A stretch of 15,130 nt of DNA from Synechococcus sp. HW_metabat.54 (lineage in GTDB: Bacteria; Cyanobacteriota; Cyanobacteriia; PCC-6307; Cyanobiaceae): the NCBI GenBank assembly GCA_018623675.1, contig JAAZVJ010000006.1, positions 1 through 15,130 of the forward strand, in the 5' to 3' direction. Under the pieces are notes generated by a model that saw only the letters and a program-made list of their open reading frames with translations, did not search any database and had not been told where the DNA came from. Shown piece by piece: positions 7,827 to 15,130 of the stretch. Position 1 is the first letter of the stretch, and every line of letters starts with the position of its first letter. The position numbers and the translations under genes were made by a program.

Positions 7827-7944
7827 GCTGCTGCCAGCGGGCCTGTTCTGGACGCCTTATGCCGATTGGATCTACACAATCACCAGCACCACAGGTCTGC
7901 TGGTGATTGTGTGGTTGGTGCTGCGACCGAGAAATGAAGACTGA
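7816..7944 (+). CDS. Possible 42-residue single-span membrane protein
   Basis: A short open frame starting at TTG 7816, overlapping the last 11 nt of purB in another frame and stopping at TGA 7942-7944. It would encode 42 residues: an aromatic stretch (LFWTPYADWIY, about 10-20), a hydrophobic segment (TGLLVIVWLVL, about 26-36) and a charged end (RPRNED), like a small membrane protein. I recognise no family. Caution: the 15-bp inverted repeat at 7874-7912 lies inside it and codes for much of the hydrophobic part, so the frame could be a by-product of an RNA hairpin. The aromatic part before the hairpin and the clean charged tail argue for a real gene. Confidence 0.4.
   Translation: MVSELLPAGLFWTPYADWIYTITSTTGLLVIVWLVLRPRNED
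7874..7912. repeat. Perfect 15-bp inverted repeat between purB and fumC
   Basis: ACACAATCACCAGCA (7874-7888) and its exact reverse complement TGCTGGTGATTGTGT (7898-7912) flank a 9-nt loop. It is the longest perfect hairpin I found in the window. It lies 48 nt after purB and 91 nt before fumC. No T-run follows on either strand, so it may be a factor-dependent terminator, an RNA-stabilising stem or a protein-binding site. A further 10-bp palindrome (GCCAGCTGGC, 7947-7956) follows nearby. Confidence 0.8.
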
Positions 7945-8002
7945 AAGCCAGCTGGCAGGATGAACAGCTGAGCAACAGCGTCGCAGCGAGGTCAACGAAC
8001 GG

Positions 8003-9400
8003 ATGGTGGCAGCGACACGGATCGAGACCGACAGCATGGGACCGATTGAAGTCCCAGCCGATGCGCTGTGGGGAGCGCAGACCCAGCGCTCACTCCAAAA
8101 CTTCGCCATCAGTTCTGACCGCATCCCGGCTGAGTTGATCCATGCGCTGGCCAGAATCAAACAGGCTGCCGCGATCACGAACGCCCGCCTGGGCGTTCTC
8201 GACGAACACCGCCGTGATCAGATCGTGGCCGCTGCCACAGCGGTGGCTGAGGGATTGCATGACGACCACTTCCCCTTGAAGGTCTGGCAGACCGGGAGCG
8301 GGACCCAGACCAACATGAACCTCAATGAGGTGATCAGCAACCTGGCGGCGCAAGCAGCAGGGGAGCCCTTGGGGAGCCACAACCCCATACACCCCAATGA
8401 CCACGTCAACCGGTCCCAATCCACCAACGATGCCTTCCCTGCCGCGATCCATGTCGCTGCGGCCGAGGGCATCAGCAGGAAGCTTCTGCCAGAACTGCAA
8501 CAGCTGGTCGACGCCTTTGGAGCCAAAAGTGAAGCGTGGAGCGACATCGTCAAGATCGGCCGTACCCATCTCCAGGACGCCGTACCGCTCACCCTTGGTC
8601 AGGAAGCTTCGGCCTGGCGTGATCAGCTCGCCAAAGCAGCCGAGCGCATCGACGCCAGCCTTGAAGAGGTGTTCCCTCTCCCCCTCGGGGGCACTGCCGT
8701 TGGCACCGGACTGAATGCTCCAGAAGGCTTTGCCGCCCAGGCTGCCGCAGAGTTAGCCCGCCTGAGCGGCCTGCCCTTCAGTACGGCGCCCAACAAATTC
8801 GCTGTGATGGCTGGCCATGACGGTCTCGTAAACGCCATGGGGCAACTGCGGTTGCTGGCCGTCAGCTTGCTCAAGATCGCCAACGACATTCGCCTGCTGG
8901 CCTGCGGGCCCCGCGCTGGTCTTGCAGAGCTGAAGTTGCCAGAAAACGAACCTGGCAGCTCGATCATGCCGGGGAAAGTGAACCCCACCCAATGCGAGGC
9001 CATGGCCATGGTTTGCACCCAGGTGATGGGATTGGATGCAGCCGTCGCCATAGCGGGCAGCGGGGGCCACTTGCAAATGAACGTTTACAAGCCGCTGATC
9101 GGCTTCAACTTGCTGCAGGCGATCACGTTGCTCACCGATGCCTGCCGCTGCTTCCGCGTCGCCATGGTGGAAGGGATGGAGCCCAATCCTGGGCGAATCC
9201 AAGAGTTGGTGGAGCGATCACTGATGCTGGTCACGGCCTTAACGCCAGCGATTGGCTACGAAAAGGCCACCACCATTGCCAAGCATGCCCACGCCAACGG
9301 CAGCAGCCTGAGAGAAGCCGCCCTGGAGCTGGGTTTTGTGAGTGCCGACGACTTTGATCGCATTGTCGATCCCGCAGCCATGGCCATCCAACAGGGTTGA
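8003..9400 (+). CDS. fumC: Fumarate hydratase, class II
   Basis: Reversible hydration of fumarate to L-malate in the partial or modified TCA cycle; class II enzymes are iron-free homotetramers. The protein has 465 residues, the normal size. Visible motifs: [17 protein letters not shown] (97-113), [17 protein letters not shown] (130-146), GRTHLQDA (187-194) with the catalytic-region His189, and the signature [13 protein letters not shown] (318-330), whose Ser320 matches the catalytic Ser of the flexible loop. The ATG at 8003 has a fair ribosome binding site (GAGGT, 7988-7992). The gene is related in fold to purB just upstream, but the two are far apart in sequence. It converges on the helicase gene with 28 bp between stops. 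Confidence 0.97.
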   Translation: MVAATRIETDSMGPIEVPADALWGAQTQRSLQNFAISSDRIPAELIHALARIKQAAAITNARLGVLDEHRRDQIVAAATAVAEGLHDDHFPLKVWQTGSGTQTNMNLNEVISNLAAQAAGEPLGSHNPIHPNDHVNRSQSTNDAFPAAIHVAAAEGISRKLLPELQQLVDAFGAKSEAWSDIVKIGRTHLQDAVPLTLGQEASAWRDQLAKAAERIDASLEEVFPLPLGGTAVGTGLNAPEGFAAQAAAELARLSGLPFSTAPNKFAVMAGHDGLVNAMGQLRLLAVSLLKIANDIRLLACGPRAGLAELKLPENEPGSSIMPGKVNPTQCEAMAMVCTQVMGLDAAVAIAGSGGHLQMNVYKPLIGFNLLQAITLLTDACRCFRVAMVEGMEPNPGRIQELVERSLMLVTALTPAIGYEKATTIAKHAHANGSSLREAALELGFVSADDFDRIVDPAAMAIQQG

Positions 9401-9405
9401 CCAGC

Positions 9406-9427
9406 AGCCTGCTCTGGGGGTCAGGCT
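9406..9427. terminator. Weak hairpin between convergent fumC and the helicase gene
   Basis: AGCCTG (9406-9411) pairs with CAGGCT (9422-9427) around a 10-nt loop, filling most of the 28-bp gap between two convergent stop codons. There is no T-run on either side. The position suits a weak bidirectional end of transcription, but the stem is short. Confidence 0.3.
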
Positions 9428-9428
9428 C

Positions 9429-12239
9429 TTAAGCGACTCTTTCGGTGGCGGGATTCAAGCCACCGGCTTCGGCTGCCGCGGCCTTCAGTAGATCGTCTGC
9501 CTCCGCAACGGGGAAGCGATTAATCGCCCGCAAGGCCTGCCTCGCGTGACTTCGCAGCTGTTCACTGATCGCTTCGCAATAGGGCACCTGAGCGAGCAAG
9601 TCCACAGTGCGGCGCATAATCCGCACCACATCACCTTCATCCAAAGACGTATTGGCAATCAGGTCATTCCAGGCGCAGCCGTTGGCCCAAGCCTCAACAA
9701 GCCCCATCAGCTCTGGCTCCCACCAGGCTGGTACGACCACATCAGCCCGCTCCTGAGCCCGCAACAGCTCGCGCCGGATCCCCATCAAATCGTGCAGAGC
9801 TTCCTCTGCCCGTGCCGGTGGCGGGAAGCCACTCCACAGATCCGGGCGATTGACTTCGGTGCTGATCGCCTCAAACACTGCCGCCAACTCCGCGGGAGGG
9901 AGATCATCGAGATGACCACTCATCAGCGCGAGGCCAAGCCACAGCTCGTTGTCACCCCGAAGAGCCGCCACGGTGCGTCCGATCTCTGTGGGCTGAAGGT
10001 CATCCAGGCAGCCGAAATGCTGAAGGATCTCAATCAGGGCAAGGAATGTCTCCCAGTGGCGGTTAGCCCTGTGGTGGAGTAATTGCTGACGCTCGCTGAT
10101 CTCAATTTCCAGCTCCTCCATCCGGCGGCGATGCTTCTTGAGTTGGCGGCGGTCACCCCAACGATGGGCCGGATGGGTCTCGAGGTCATCCTCCAGTTCT
10201 TTGACCAAGCGAGCCTGGGACAGCACTTCTCCGGCCAGGTCGTACTGGGGGGTCGTCATGTCATGGCGCTGGGCCATGTGAGCCACCGCCAGGGCAAGAC
10301 CACCACTCTCTTGATCGCCGTGACGCAACTCCCCCGCCCGATGCAGATCAGGTGAGCTGACCCCATCCACTTGCAGGCAACTGAGCTCGGCATGCAGGCT
10401 CACCACCGCCTGACAGGGAACCAGCAGCCAAACGTTGTCTTGGGTCAAGCAGAGCAACAAAGGGAATTGCCCTGGCCCATCCAGTTTGTCTGCGATCACC
10501 GCCGGAGTCACACCTCCCCGCAATTGAGGGGCTTTGAGACTCACCAAGGTGCCGACACTGGCGAACTGAAGCGCCAGGGTGAGCTCATTGGCCAGGGTTT
10601 CCTCCGCCTGCTGCTGAAGGATGCGCAACAAACGACGTTCTTCCCGGAGGCGTCCCCTCCGTTTCTCGTAATCCTCGAAGTCTTCCCAGGGCACATCCCC
10701 CGAGGAACCTTGAAGCTGACCGAGCTGCAGCCGCAACTGGGTGAGGAGCTCCTCCTCCTCCACCAAATCAAGACTGGCCAGGTAACGGCCAAAACTGCGC
10801 TCCACCAGCTCCCGCGACTTAGCCAGGTCGTGACGTGCCAACAGATTCAGCACCATCCCGTAGCTGGGGGTGAATTGACTCACCAAGGGGTCCGAAGGAC
10901 TGGTTGCCAGCTGCCCTGCTTCGCGAACGCCTTCGAAACGGCTTTGCACCGTGACCACGTAGCCCTGGGAATCGAGACCTCGCCGACCTGCGCGGCCGGC
11001 CATCTGCAGAAACTCACTGGCCATCAAGGGGCGATGCCCCCGTTCCGTGCGCTTCGAGAGCGAGGCAATCACCGTGCTTCGGGCCGGCATATTGATGCCA
11101 GCAGCAAGGGTTTCCGTGGCAAAAACCACTTTCACGAGCCCCTGCTGGAATAACTCTTCAATCAGCTCTTTCCAGGCAGGCAAGACGCCCGCATGGTGTG
11201 CGGCAATGCCTCGCAGCAACGCATCCGCATGCAGCCCATCTCGCACCGCCTCTGGATTGGCAGCGGCATAGGCCTTCAAGCGGGCAGCGATTCGCGCTTG
11301 CTCCTCCTCAGTGACCAGGCATTGGACCCCGAGGTCGCGTACCGCTTTGTCGCATCCCCGGCGACTGAAGATGAAGTAGATCGCTGGGAGCATGTCGCGC
11401 TCAGCCATCTGGGCGACGACAAAGCTGATGGGAGGAGCTTCGGGCTGGGGAGGTTTCGGAGAACGTCCCTTGCGTTTGTGGCCTTTCGGCGCCCGCCAAA
11501 CCTTGCAATTGGGGTGCAGTCCTGTTCCGGCCTCATTCAGAAGTGGATGAAGACCCTTGGCGCTGCAGAAACTGAATTGCAGAGGCACGGGCCGGAAATC
11601 GCTCAGCACCAAGCGGGTTGGCCCATGAACCCGCTCGATCCAATCGGTCAGCTGACCAGCATTGGCCACCGTTGCCGAGAGGGCCACCAACTGCACCGAT
11701 GGTGGGCAGTGAATGATCGATTCTTCCCACACCGTGCCCCGCTGGGAGTCGTTCATGTAGTGGCACTCGTCGAGCACCACAGCCTCCACATCGGCCAGGG
11801 GATCGTTGCCTTGATCCACCTCCGCGTAGAGCATGTTCCGGAAGATCTCGGTGGTCATCACCACCACCCGGGCGTCCCGATTGACGCTCAGGTCACCGGT
11901 CATCAAGCCCACGTTGTCGGCACCGAACTGCTCGCGGAAATCACGGAGCTTTTGATTGGACAGTGCCTTGAGAGGGGTGGTGTAAAACACCTTCTGGCCA
12001 TGGGCGATGGCACGGTGAATGGCGTATTCCCCGATCAAGGTCTTGCCCGATCCGGTGGGAGCACTCACCACCACCGACTGGCCCTGATTCAGGGCATCGA
12101 TCGCCTCCAGCTGGAAATCGTCCAGAGGGAAAGGGAACAACTGATCGAGAACGATCTCCCCGTCGGTTGCAGACTGCTCTGGGGGATCGTGTTCTGCCAT
12201 GGCCAGGATCTTAGGGAGGTCATCAAGCCCCGAGTCCAT
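9429..12239 (-). CDS. Ski2-like DEAD/DEAH-box RNA helicase with C-terminal DSHCT-type domain
   Basis: Predicted ATP-dependent RNA helicase of superfamily 2, related to Ski2/Mtr4 and to the chloroplast helicase ISE2; a role in RNA processing or decay is inferred. The protein has 936 residues. Helicase motifs in order: FPLDDFQLEAI (37-47), Walker A APTGSGKT (60-67), TTPLKALSNQK (87-97), Walker B DECH (157-160), SAT (188-190), the second RecA domain with FATETLAAGINMPARS (373-388) and motif VI QMAGRAGRRG (412-421). A basic loop (about 252-264) lies between the RecA domains. The C-terminal part (about 730-920) looks like the DSHCT helical domain. ATG 12239 was taken; ATG 12200 (13 residues in) is also possible. 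The gene is divergent from bioF with only 23 bp between starts, so its promoter must lie within bioF. Confidence 0.9.
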   Translation of the reverse strand: MDSGLDDLPKILAMAEHDPPEQSATDGEIVLDQLFPFPLDDFQLEAIDALNQGQSVVVSAPTGSGKTLIGEYAIHRAIAHGQKVFYTTPLKALSNQKLRDFREQFGADNVGLMTGDLSVNRDARVVVMTTEIFRNMLYAEVDQGNDPLADVEAVVLDECHYMNDSQRGTVWEESIIHCPPSVQLVALSATVANAGQLTDWIERVHGPTRLVLSDFRPVPLQFSFCSAKGLHPLLNEAGTGLHPNCKVWRAPKGHKRKGRSPKPPQPEAPPISFVVAQMAERDMLPAIYFIFSRRGCDKAVRDLGVQCLVTEEEQARIAARLKAYAAANPEAVRDGLHADALLRGIAAHHAGVLPAWKELIEELFQQGLVKVVFATETLAAGINMPARSTVIASLSKRTERGHRPLMASEFLQMAGRAGRRGLDSQGYVVTVQSRFEGVREAGQLATSPSDPLVSQFTPSYGMVLNLLARHDLAKSRELVERSFGRYLASLDLVEEEELLTQLRLQLGQLQGSSGDVPWEDFEDYEKRRGRLREERRLLRILQQQAEETLANELTLALQFASVGTLVSLKAPQLRGGVTPAVIADKLDGPGQFPLLLCLTQDNVWLLVPCQAVVSLHAELSCLQVDGVSSPDLHRAGELRHGDQESGGLALAVAHMAQRHDMTTPQYDLAGEVLSQARLVKELEDDLETHPAHRWGDRRQLKKHRRRMEELEIEISERQQLLHHRANRHWETFLALIEILQHFGCLDDLQPTEIGRTVAALRGDNELWLGLALMSGHLDDLPPAELAAVFEAISTEVNRPDLWSGFPPPARAEEALHDLMGIRRELLRAQERADVVVPAWWEPELMGLVEAWANGCAWNDLIANTSLDEGDVVRIMRRTVDLLAQVPYCEAISEQLRSHARQALRAINRFPVAEADDLLKAAAAEAGGLNPATERVA

Positions 12240-12262
12240 CCGGCGTGCACCAGAGTGAGGCC

Positions 12263-13429
12263 ATGGTCAGCATCCCGTCCGCTCGAAGACGACAGTTGCG
12301 CACCTGGGTCCCAACGCCAGGAGTGGAGCAAGGGGCGGATCTGCTGTGCCTCGATGGGAGCACCAACAGCGCACCAGGGCTGCACGACCTCGCCAGCAAT
12401 GACTATCTGAGCCTGGCTCGCCATCCTGTCCTGAGGGATGCTGCCACCCGTGCCATGAACGAGCAGGGGGTTGGTTCCGGTGGGTCCCGCCTGGTGAGTG
12501 GCAGCCGTCCAGTGCACAGCCAACTGGAAACCGCTCTGGCCTCATGGCTCGGTTGGGAACGAGTGATGCTCTTCCCCAGTGGGTTCCAAGCCAACCTGGC
12601 GGCGGTCTCTGCCCTTGCGAACCGCCACACCACCGTGCTGGCGGACCGACTGATCCACCACTCCCTTCTTGTCGGGGTCCAGGCCAGTGGCGCTCGGCTT
12701 CAACGCTTTGCCCACAACGACCTCAAGGATCTGCGCCAGAAACTGGGAAAGCTGCGCCTATCGCGACCCAACCAGCCGGTGCTGGTGCTGACTGAAAGCC
12801 TGTTCAGCATGGAAGGCACCAGTCCAGACCTGCAGGGGCTTGTGGATCTGTGCCAGCAGCATCAGGCACAAGTGCTGGTGGATGAGGCCCACGCCCTTGG
12901 CGTACTGGGCCCAGGCGGACGGGGACTCACCGCGTCGCTGAACAACAACGTCACCATGGTGAGTGCCACCTTCGGCAAAGCCTTCGGCAGCGGCGGGGCG
13001 TTCCTGGCCACAGATGCTGAGCAGGGTGAACAGCTGCTCCAAACCAGCGGCGCCTTTCGTTACACCACGGCCCTGGCTCCACCGTTGGCCGCTGCAGCCC
13101 TGGCGGCTCTAGAGCTCATCCAAATCCATCCACACTGGGGAGACGACTTGCTCGCCCGGGCGGAAGAGTGGCGGGATGGCATCGCTGCGGCGGGCTGGCC
13201 AAGACCAGGCGGAAGGGGGCCGATCCTTCCTCTTGTGGTGGGAGAAGACCAACTCGCATTGGATCTGCAACAGCGTCTGGAGCAGTCAGGGCTGCTCTGC
13301 ATTGCCATTCGCCCCCCCACCGTGCCGGAGGGGGCAGCCCGCTTACGGCTTGTGCTGCACCGGCAACAGGGGGATGACGCCTTGCAGCTGCTGATGCAGG
13401 CGTTACGTGCTGCCAAGGAAAGACGGTGA
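12263..13429 (+). CDS. bioF: 8-amino-7-oxononanoate synthase
   Basis: PLP enzyme that condenses pimeloyl-ACP (or CoA) with L-alanine to give KAPA, the first step of the biotin ring pathway. The protein has 388 residues, normal for BioF and the alpha-oxoamine synthase family. Motifs: SNDYLSLARHP (45-55), GSGGSRLVSGS (72-82), the PLP-ring region DEAHALGVLG (207-216) and the Schiff-base Lys239 in SATFGKAFGSGGAF (234-247). ATG 12263 was preferred to GTG 12245, because the protein then begins just before the family's N-terminal helix. A GAGG lies only 2 nt before that ATG, too close to be a good binding site. First gene of the local biotin operon: the next gene starts 7 nt after its stop. Confidence 0.95.
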   Translation: MVSIPSARRRQLRTWVPTPGVEQGADLLCLDGSTNSAPGLHDLASNDYLSLARHPVLRDAATRAMNEQGVGSGGSRLVSGSRPVHSQLETALASWLGWERVMLFPSGFQANLAAVSALANRHTTVLADRLIHHSLLVGVQASGARLQRFAHNDLKDLRQKLGKLRLSRPNQPVLVLTESLFSMEGTSPDLQGLVDLCQQHQAQVLVDEAHALGVLGPGGRGLTASLNNNVTMVSATFGKAFGSGGAFLATDAEQGEQLLQTSGAFRYTTALAPPLAAAALAALELIQIHPHWGDDLLARAEEWRDGIAAAGWPRPGGRGPILPLVVGEDQLALDLQQRLEQSGLLCIAIRPPTVPEGAARLRLVLHRQQGDDALQLLMQALRAAKERR

Positions 13430-13436
13430 CACAGCT

Positions 13437-14162
13437 ATGAAACAGGTGATCGCCATGCATGGCTGGGCCGGTGATCACCGGATCTGGGCCCCCTGGGCCC
13501 GTCAGTTCCAAGCCCAGAACTGGCATTGGCAAAGCGGGGAACGGGGCTATGGCCACCTCACACCCCGCTGCCCCGACTGGCTCACCAACCCGGACGATGC
13601 TCCCCACAGGCGGGTTGTGATTGGCCACTCCTTAGGCCCTCACCTGCTGGGAGAGCACCATCTCAGGCAAGCCACCGATGTGGTGTTCCTGGCCAGCTTC
13701 AGCCGCTTCGTCCCGGAAGGGCGAGCAGGGCGAGCCCTACACACTGGCCTGAAAGGCATGGGTCGAAGCATCGGAAGCGATGGCGAAGACTCGATGCTGC
13801 AAACATTTCTTGCTCGAGCCGCAGCACCTGCCGCGGCCGATGGACTGCCCGCAAGCCCTGCTCGTGATGGGCTCTCAAGTCCAGGACGCGAACAGCTCCG
13901 GGGCGACCTCACACGCCTCATCGAGTGCACATCTCTGCCCGCTGGCCTCCCACAGCACGCCAGAGTGCTGGTGGTGGAAGCCGGCAGCGACGCCATCGTG
14001 GTGCCTGAGGCTCGCCGGCAGCTGATCGACGATCTCGCCGCTCATCTGGATCAGCCTCCCGAGGTCTGGACGCTGCAAGACAGTGGTCATGCCCTGCTGG
14101 TGCCCGATCTGCTGTTGCGGGTTCAGGCCTGGCTCGATGACGTGCCCTTCTCCTCTCCATGA
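13437..14162 (+). CDS. bioK: Alpha/beta hydrolase, probable pimeloyl-ACP methyl ester esterase (BioK-like)
   Basis: A 241-residue alpha/beta hydrolase. The nucleophile elbow GHSLG (63-67) gives Ser65; Asp185 (EAGSDAIVVP, 181-190) and His218 (DSGHALLVPD, 215-224) complete a Ser-Asp-His triad. The N-terminal MHGWAGDHRIW (7-17) is the oxyanion-hole loop. Its place between bioF and bioD points to the esterase that removes the methyl group from pimeloyl-ACP, ending the BioC-BioH type route. Cyanobacterial enzymes of this type at this position have been named BioK; I assign that by context and fold, not by alignment. ATG 13437 is preferred to GTG 13407, which overlaps bioF. The stop overlaps the bioD start by 4 nt (ATGA). 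The only neighbour missing from the expected set is bioC. Confidence 0.75.
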   Translation: MKQVIAMHGWAGDHRIWAPWARQFQAQNWHWQSGERGYGHLTPRCPDWLTNPDDAPHRRVVIGHSLGPHLLGEHHLRQATDVVFLASFSRFVPEGRAGRALHTGLKGMGRSIGSDGEDSMLQTFLARAAAPAAADGLPASPARDGLSSPGREQLRGDLTRLIECTSLPAGLPQHARVLVVEAGSDAIVVPEARRQLIDDLAAHLDQPPEVWTLQDSGHALLVPDLLLRVQAWLDDVPFSSP

Positions 14163-14827
14163 ACAGCCCCCATTCCCTTCAGTTGGTGGTTTGCGGCACG
14201 GACACCGACGTGGGCAAAACGGTGGTCAGTGCATGGCTTGTTCAAGGGCTTGGTGCCAGCTACTGGAAGCCGGTGCAAAGCGGCTTGGAGCAAGGAGGGG
14301 ACCGCGACTGGATCGTGGACCATCTGCAACTCCCCGCTGAACGCTGGATTCCAGAGGCCTATGCCTTGCAGGCTCCGGTGTCACCCCACTGGGCTGCGGA
14401 ACAGGAGCAGGTGGAGATCGACCCATCGACGCTGACGCTGCCGGCAGTGGAGGGCCCCTTGGTGGTGGAAACCGCTGGAGGCCTGATGGTGCCTTTAAAC
14501 CGTGGGTGGCTGCAGATCGATCAGTTGGAGCAGTGGAAACTCCCGGTGGTGTTGGTGGCCCGCAGCGGGCTCGGCACCCTCAACCACACCCTGCTCAGCC
14601 TGGAAGCCCTGCGCACACGGGGAATTGATGTGCTCGGCCTGGTGCTGAATGGCCCCAATCACGCCGACAACCCCCGCACCTTGGAGGAGATCGGAGGGGT
14701 GCCCGTGTTGGCCGAACTCCCGCCCCTGCATCCGCTGAATGCCGATTCACTGCAACAGCAATGGCACCAGCAATCCATGACCTCTAAGTTCAAGTCACTC
14801 CAAACCCGCGCCAGCTCTTCACCATGA
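14159..14827 (+). CDS. bioD: Dethiobiotin synthetase
   Basis: ATP-dependent carboxylase that closes the ureido ring of dethiobiotin from DAPA and CO2. The protein has 222 residues, normal for BioD. The P-loop GTDTDVGKT (13-21) and the conserved Lys37 of WKPVQSG (36-42) are present. The second motif reads ETAGGLMVPL (104-113), where many BioD proteins have EGAGG, so a Thr replaces a Gly. LGLVLNG and the later ELPPLHPLN segment fit the adenine-binding end. The final 20 or so residues are Gln/Ser-rich and unlikely to be structured. ATG overlaps the stop of the hydrolase gene (ATGA), and its own stop overlaps the next ATG in the same way, so three genes are translationally linked. Confidence 0.93.
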   Translation: MNSPHSLQLVVCGTDTDVGKTVVSAWLVQGLGASYWKPVQSGLEQGGDRDWIVDHLQLPAERWIPEAYALQAPVSPHWAAEQEQVEIDPSTLTLPAVEGPLVVETAGGLMVPLNRGWLQIDQLEQWKLPVVLVARSGLGTLNHTLLSLEALRTRGIDVLGLVLNGPNHADNPRTLEEIGGVPVLAELPPLHPLNADSLQQQWHQQSMTSKFKSLQTRASSSP

Positions 14828-14979
14828 GCCGTCGTCAAACCTGGGTCAGCCTGGCTGTGGGCGTCATTTGCGGCGGCATCTTGGTGCTGTTCACCGACGT
14901 GGAAGTGGGCGTCCTGCGCTGGCTCAACTGCGGGCCACTGGCATCCGATGCGGGGCAGCGCAGTGAGATCTGCCGCTGA
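14824..14979 (+). CDS. 51-residue single-span membrane protein, coupled to bioD
   Basis: An open frame of 51 codons starting at an ATG that overlaps the bioD stop (ATGA, 14824-14827). The protein begins with a basic tip (MSRRQ), then one clear hydrophobic span (WVSLAVGVICGGILVLF, 7-23), a short acidic turn (TDVEVG) and a polar tail with Cys36 and Cys50 (LRWLNCGPLA, then SEICR at the end). The positive N-terminus suggests an N-in orientation with the two Cys on the outer or lumenal side. I recognise no characterised family. The 4-nt overlap repeats the arrangement seen one gene upstream, which supports a genuine, co-translated gene. Any link to biotin is only by position. Confidence 0.65.
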   Translation: MSRRQTWVSLAVGVICGGILVLFTDVEVGVLRWLNCGPLASDAGQRSEICR

Positions 14980-15025
14980 TCTCCAACTCATCCCATGGGG
15001 CGTGAGCGCAGCGGACACAGGCCTG

Positions 15026-15075
15026 TCGCCAAGGCCACCTGACGGGCCGCCATCGCCAAGGGCCATCCCTGACGG
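15026..15075. repeat. Imperfect tandem repeat before the last gene
   Basis: Two near copies begin 27 bp apart: TCGCCAAGGCCACCTGACGG (15026-15045) and TCGCCAAGGGCCATCCC followed by TGACGG (15053-15075). They differ by three inserted bases. They lie between the 51-residue gene and the start of the next gene, where an operator could be, but chance duplication is equally possible. Confidence 0.45.
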
Positions 15076-15078
15076 AGG
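15074..15078 (+). promoter_or_regulatory. Strong ribosome binding site (GGAGG)
   Basis: GGAGG, followed by T, lies 5 nt before a GTG codon at 15084. Most genes in this window lack such a clear Shine-Dalgarno, so it decides the start of the last, truncated gene. Confidence 0.55.
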
Positions 15079-15083
15079 TGGAT

Positions 15084-15130
15084 GTGAAACAACTCGATCT
15101 GATGAGCCGACCAACCGCGCGCTTCAAGGC
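15084..15130 (+). CDS. Start of an unidentified gene (cut by the window end)
   Basis: Fifteen codons are visible from GTG 15084: (M)KQLDLMSRPTARFK, with the frame still open at the window end. The start is chosen for the GGAGG 5 nt upstream; an in-frame ATG at 15102 (MSRPTARFK) is a second option. The gene is on the same strand as the bio cluster and 104 bp after the 51-residue gene. Too little is visible to name it; bioC or bioA would be expected nearby from the pathway, but the residues do not settle this. Confidence 0.45.
   Translation, partial: MKQLDLMSRPTARFK

Noticed and set aside
11193..12410. A 405-codon open frame on the plus strand
   Set aside because: It is antisense to the helicase N-terminal half, whose motifs are intact; the His/Gln-rich translation is a typical shadow of GC-rich coding DNA.
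14659..15114. A 151-codon open frame on the minus strand
   Set aside because: It overlaps bioD and the 51-residue gene on the other strand and shows no recognisable domain.

Overview
The window is ordinary housekeeping chromosome from a cyanobacterium, most likely a marine picocyanobacterium of the Synechococcus group. The evidence is an allophycocyanin beta subunit followed by the ApcC core linker, a cyanobacterial PII protein with the phosphorylatable Ser49, system II cytochrome c maturation genes, a DUF4278 protein, and a bioF / BioK-like hydrolase / bioD cluster. The DNA is fairly GC-rich and tightly packed. By eye I found only one copy of the HIP1 octamer (GCGATCGC, 7177-7184), so HIP1 is not enriched as it is in many freshwater cyanobacteria. 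The genus is an inference.

Left part (1-4250): the end of the apc operon (apcB, apcC) closes with a textbook terminator. An ftsW-like SEDS gene, ccdA and ccs1 follow on the plus strand. ccdA and ccs1 together make the haem-ligation and thiol-reduction machinery for c-type cytochromes. queF (queuosine pathway) lies on the minus strand and its 3' end overlaps that of ccs1 by 29 bp.

Middle (4250-9430): a small DUF4278 protein with three YRG repeats lies upstream of glnB (PII). tlyA converges on glnB. A small unrecognised gene then precedes purB, and fumC follows. The purB-fumC gap holds a perfect 15-bp inverted repeat that overlaps a possible 42-residue membrane protein.

Right part (9430-15130): a long Ski2-like DEAD/DEAH helicase on the minus strand diverges from a biotin operon with only 23 bp between start codons. 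The operon runs bioF, a BioK-like alpha/beta hydrolase, bioD, then a 51-residue single-span membrane protein. The last two junctions are 4-nt ATGA overlaps. bioC is not in the cluster as seen here. A further gene, cut by the window end, begins at a GTG behind a strong ribosome binding site.

I see no mobile element, CRISPR array, tRNA, rRNA, prophage or defence system, and nothing that amounts to a new multi-gene system. The items worth a second look are small: tiny membrane-protein ORFs, hairpins at gene borders, an odd ccdA start and the bio gene order.
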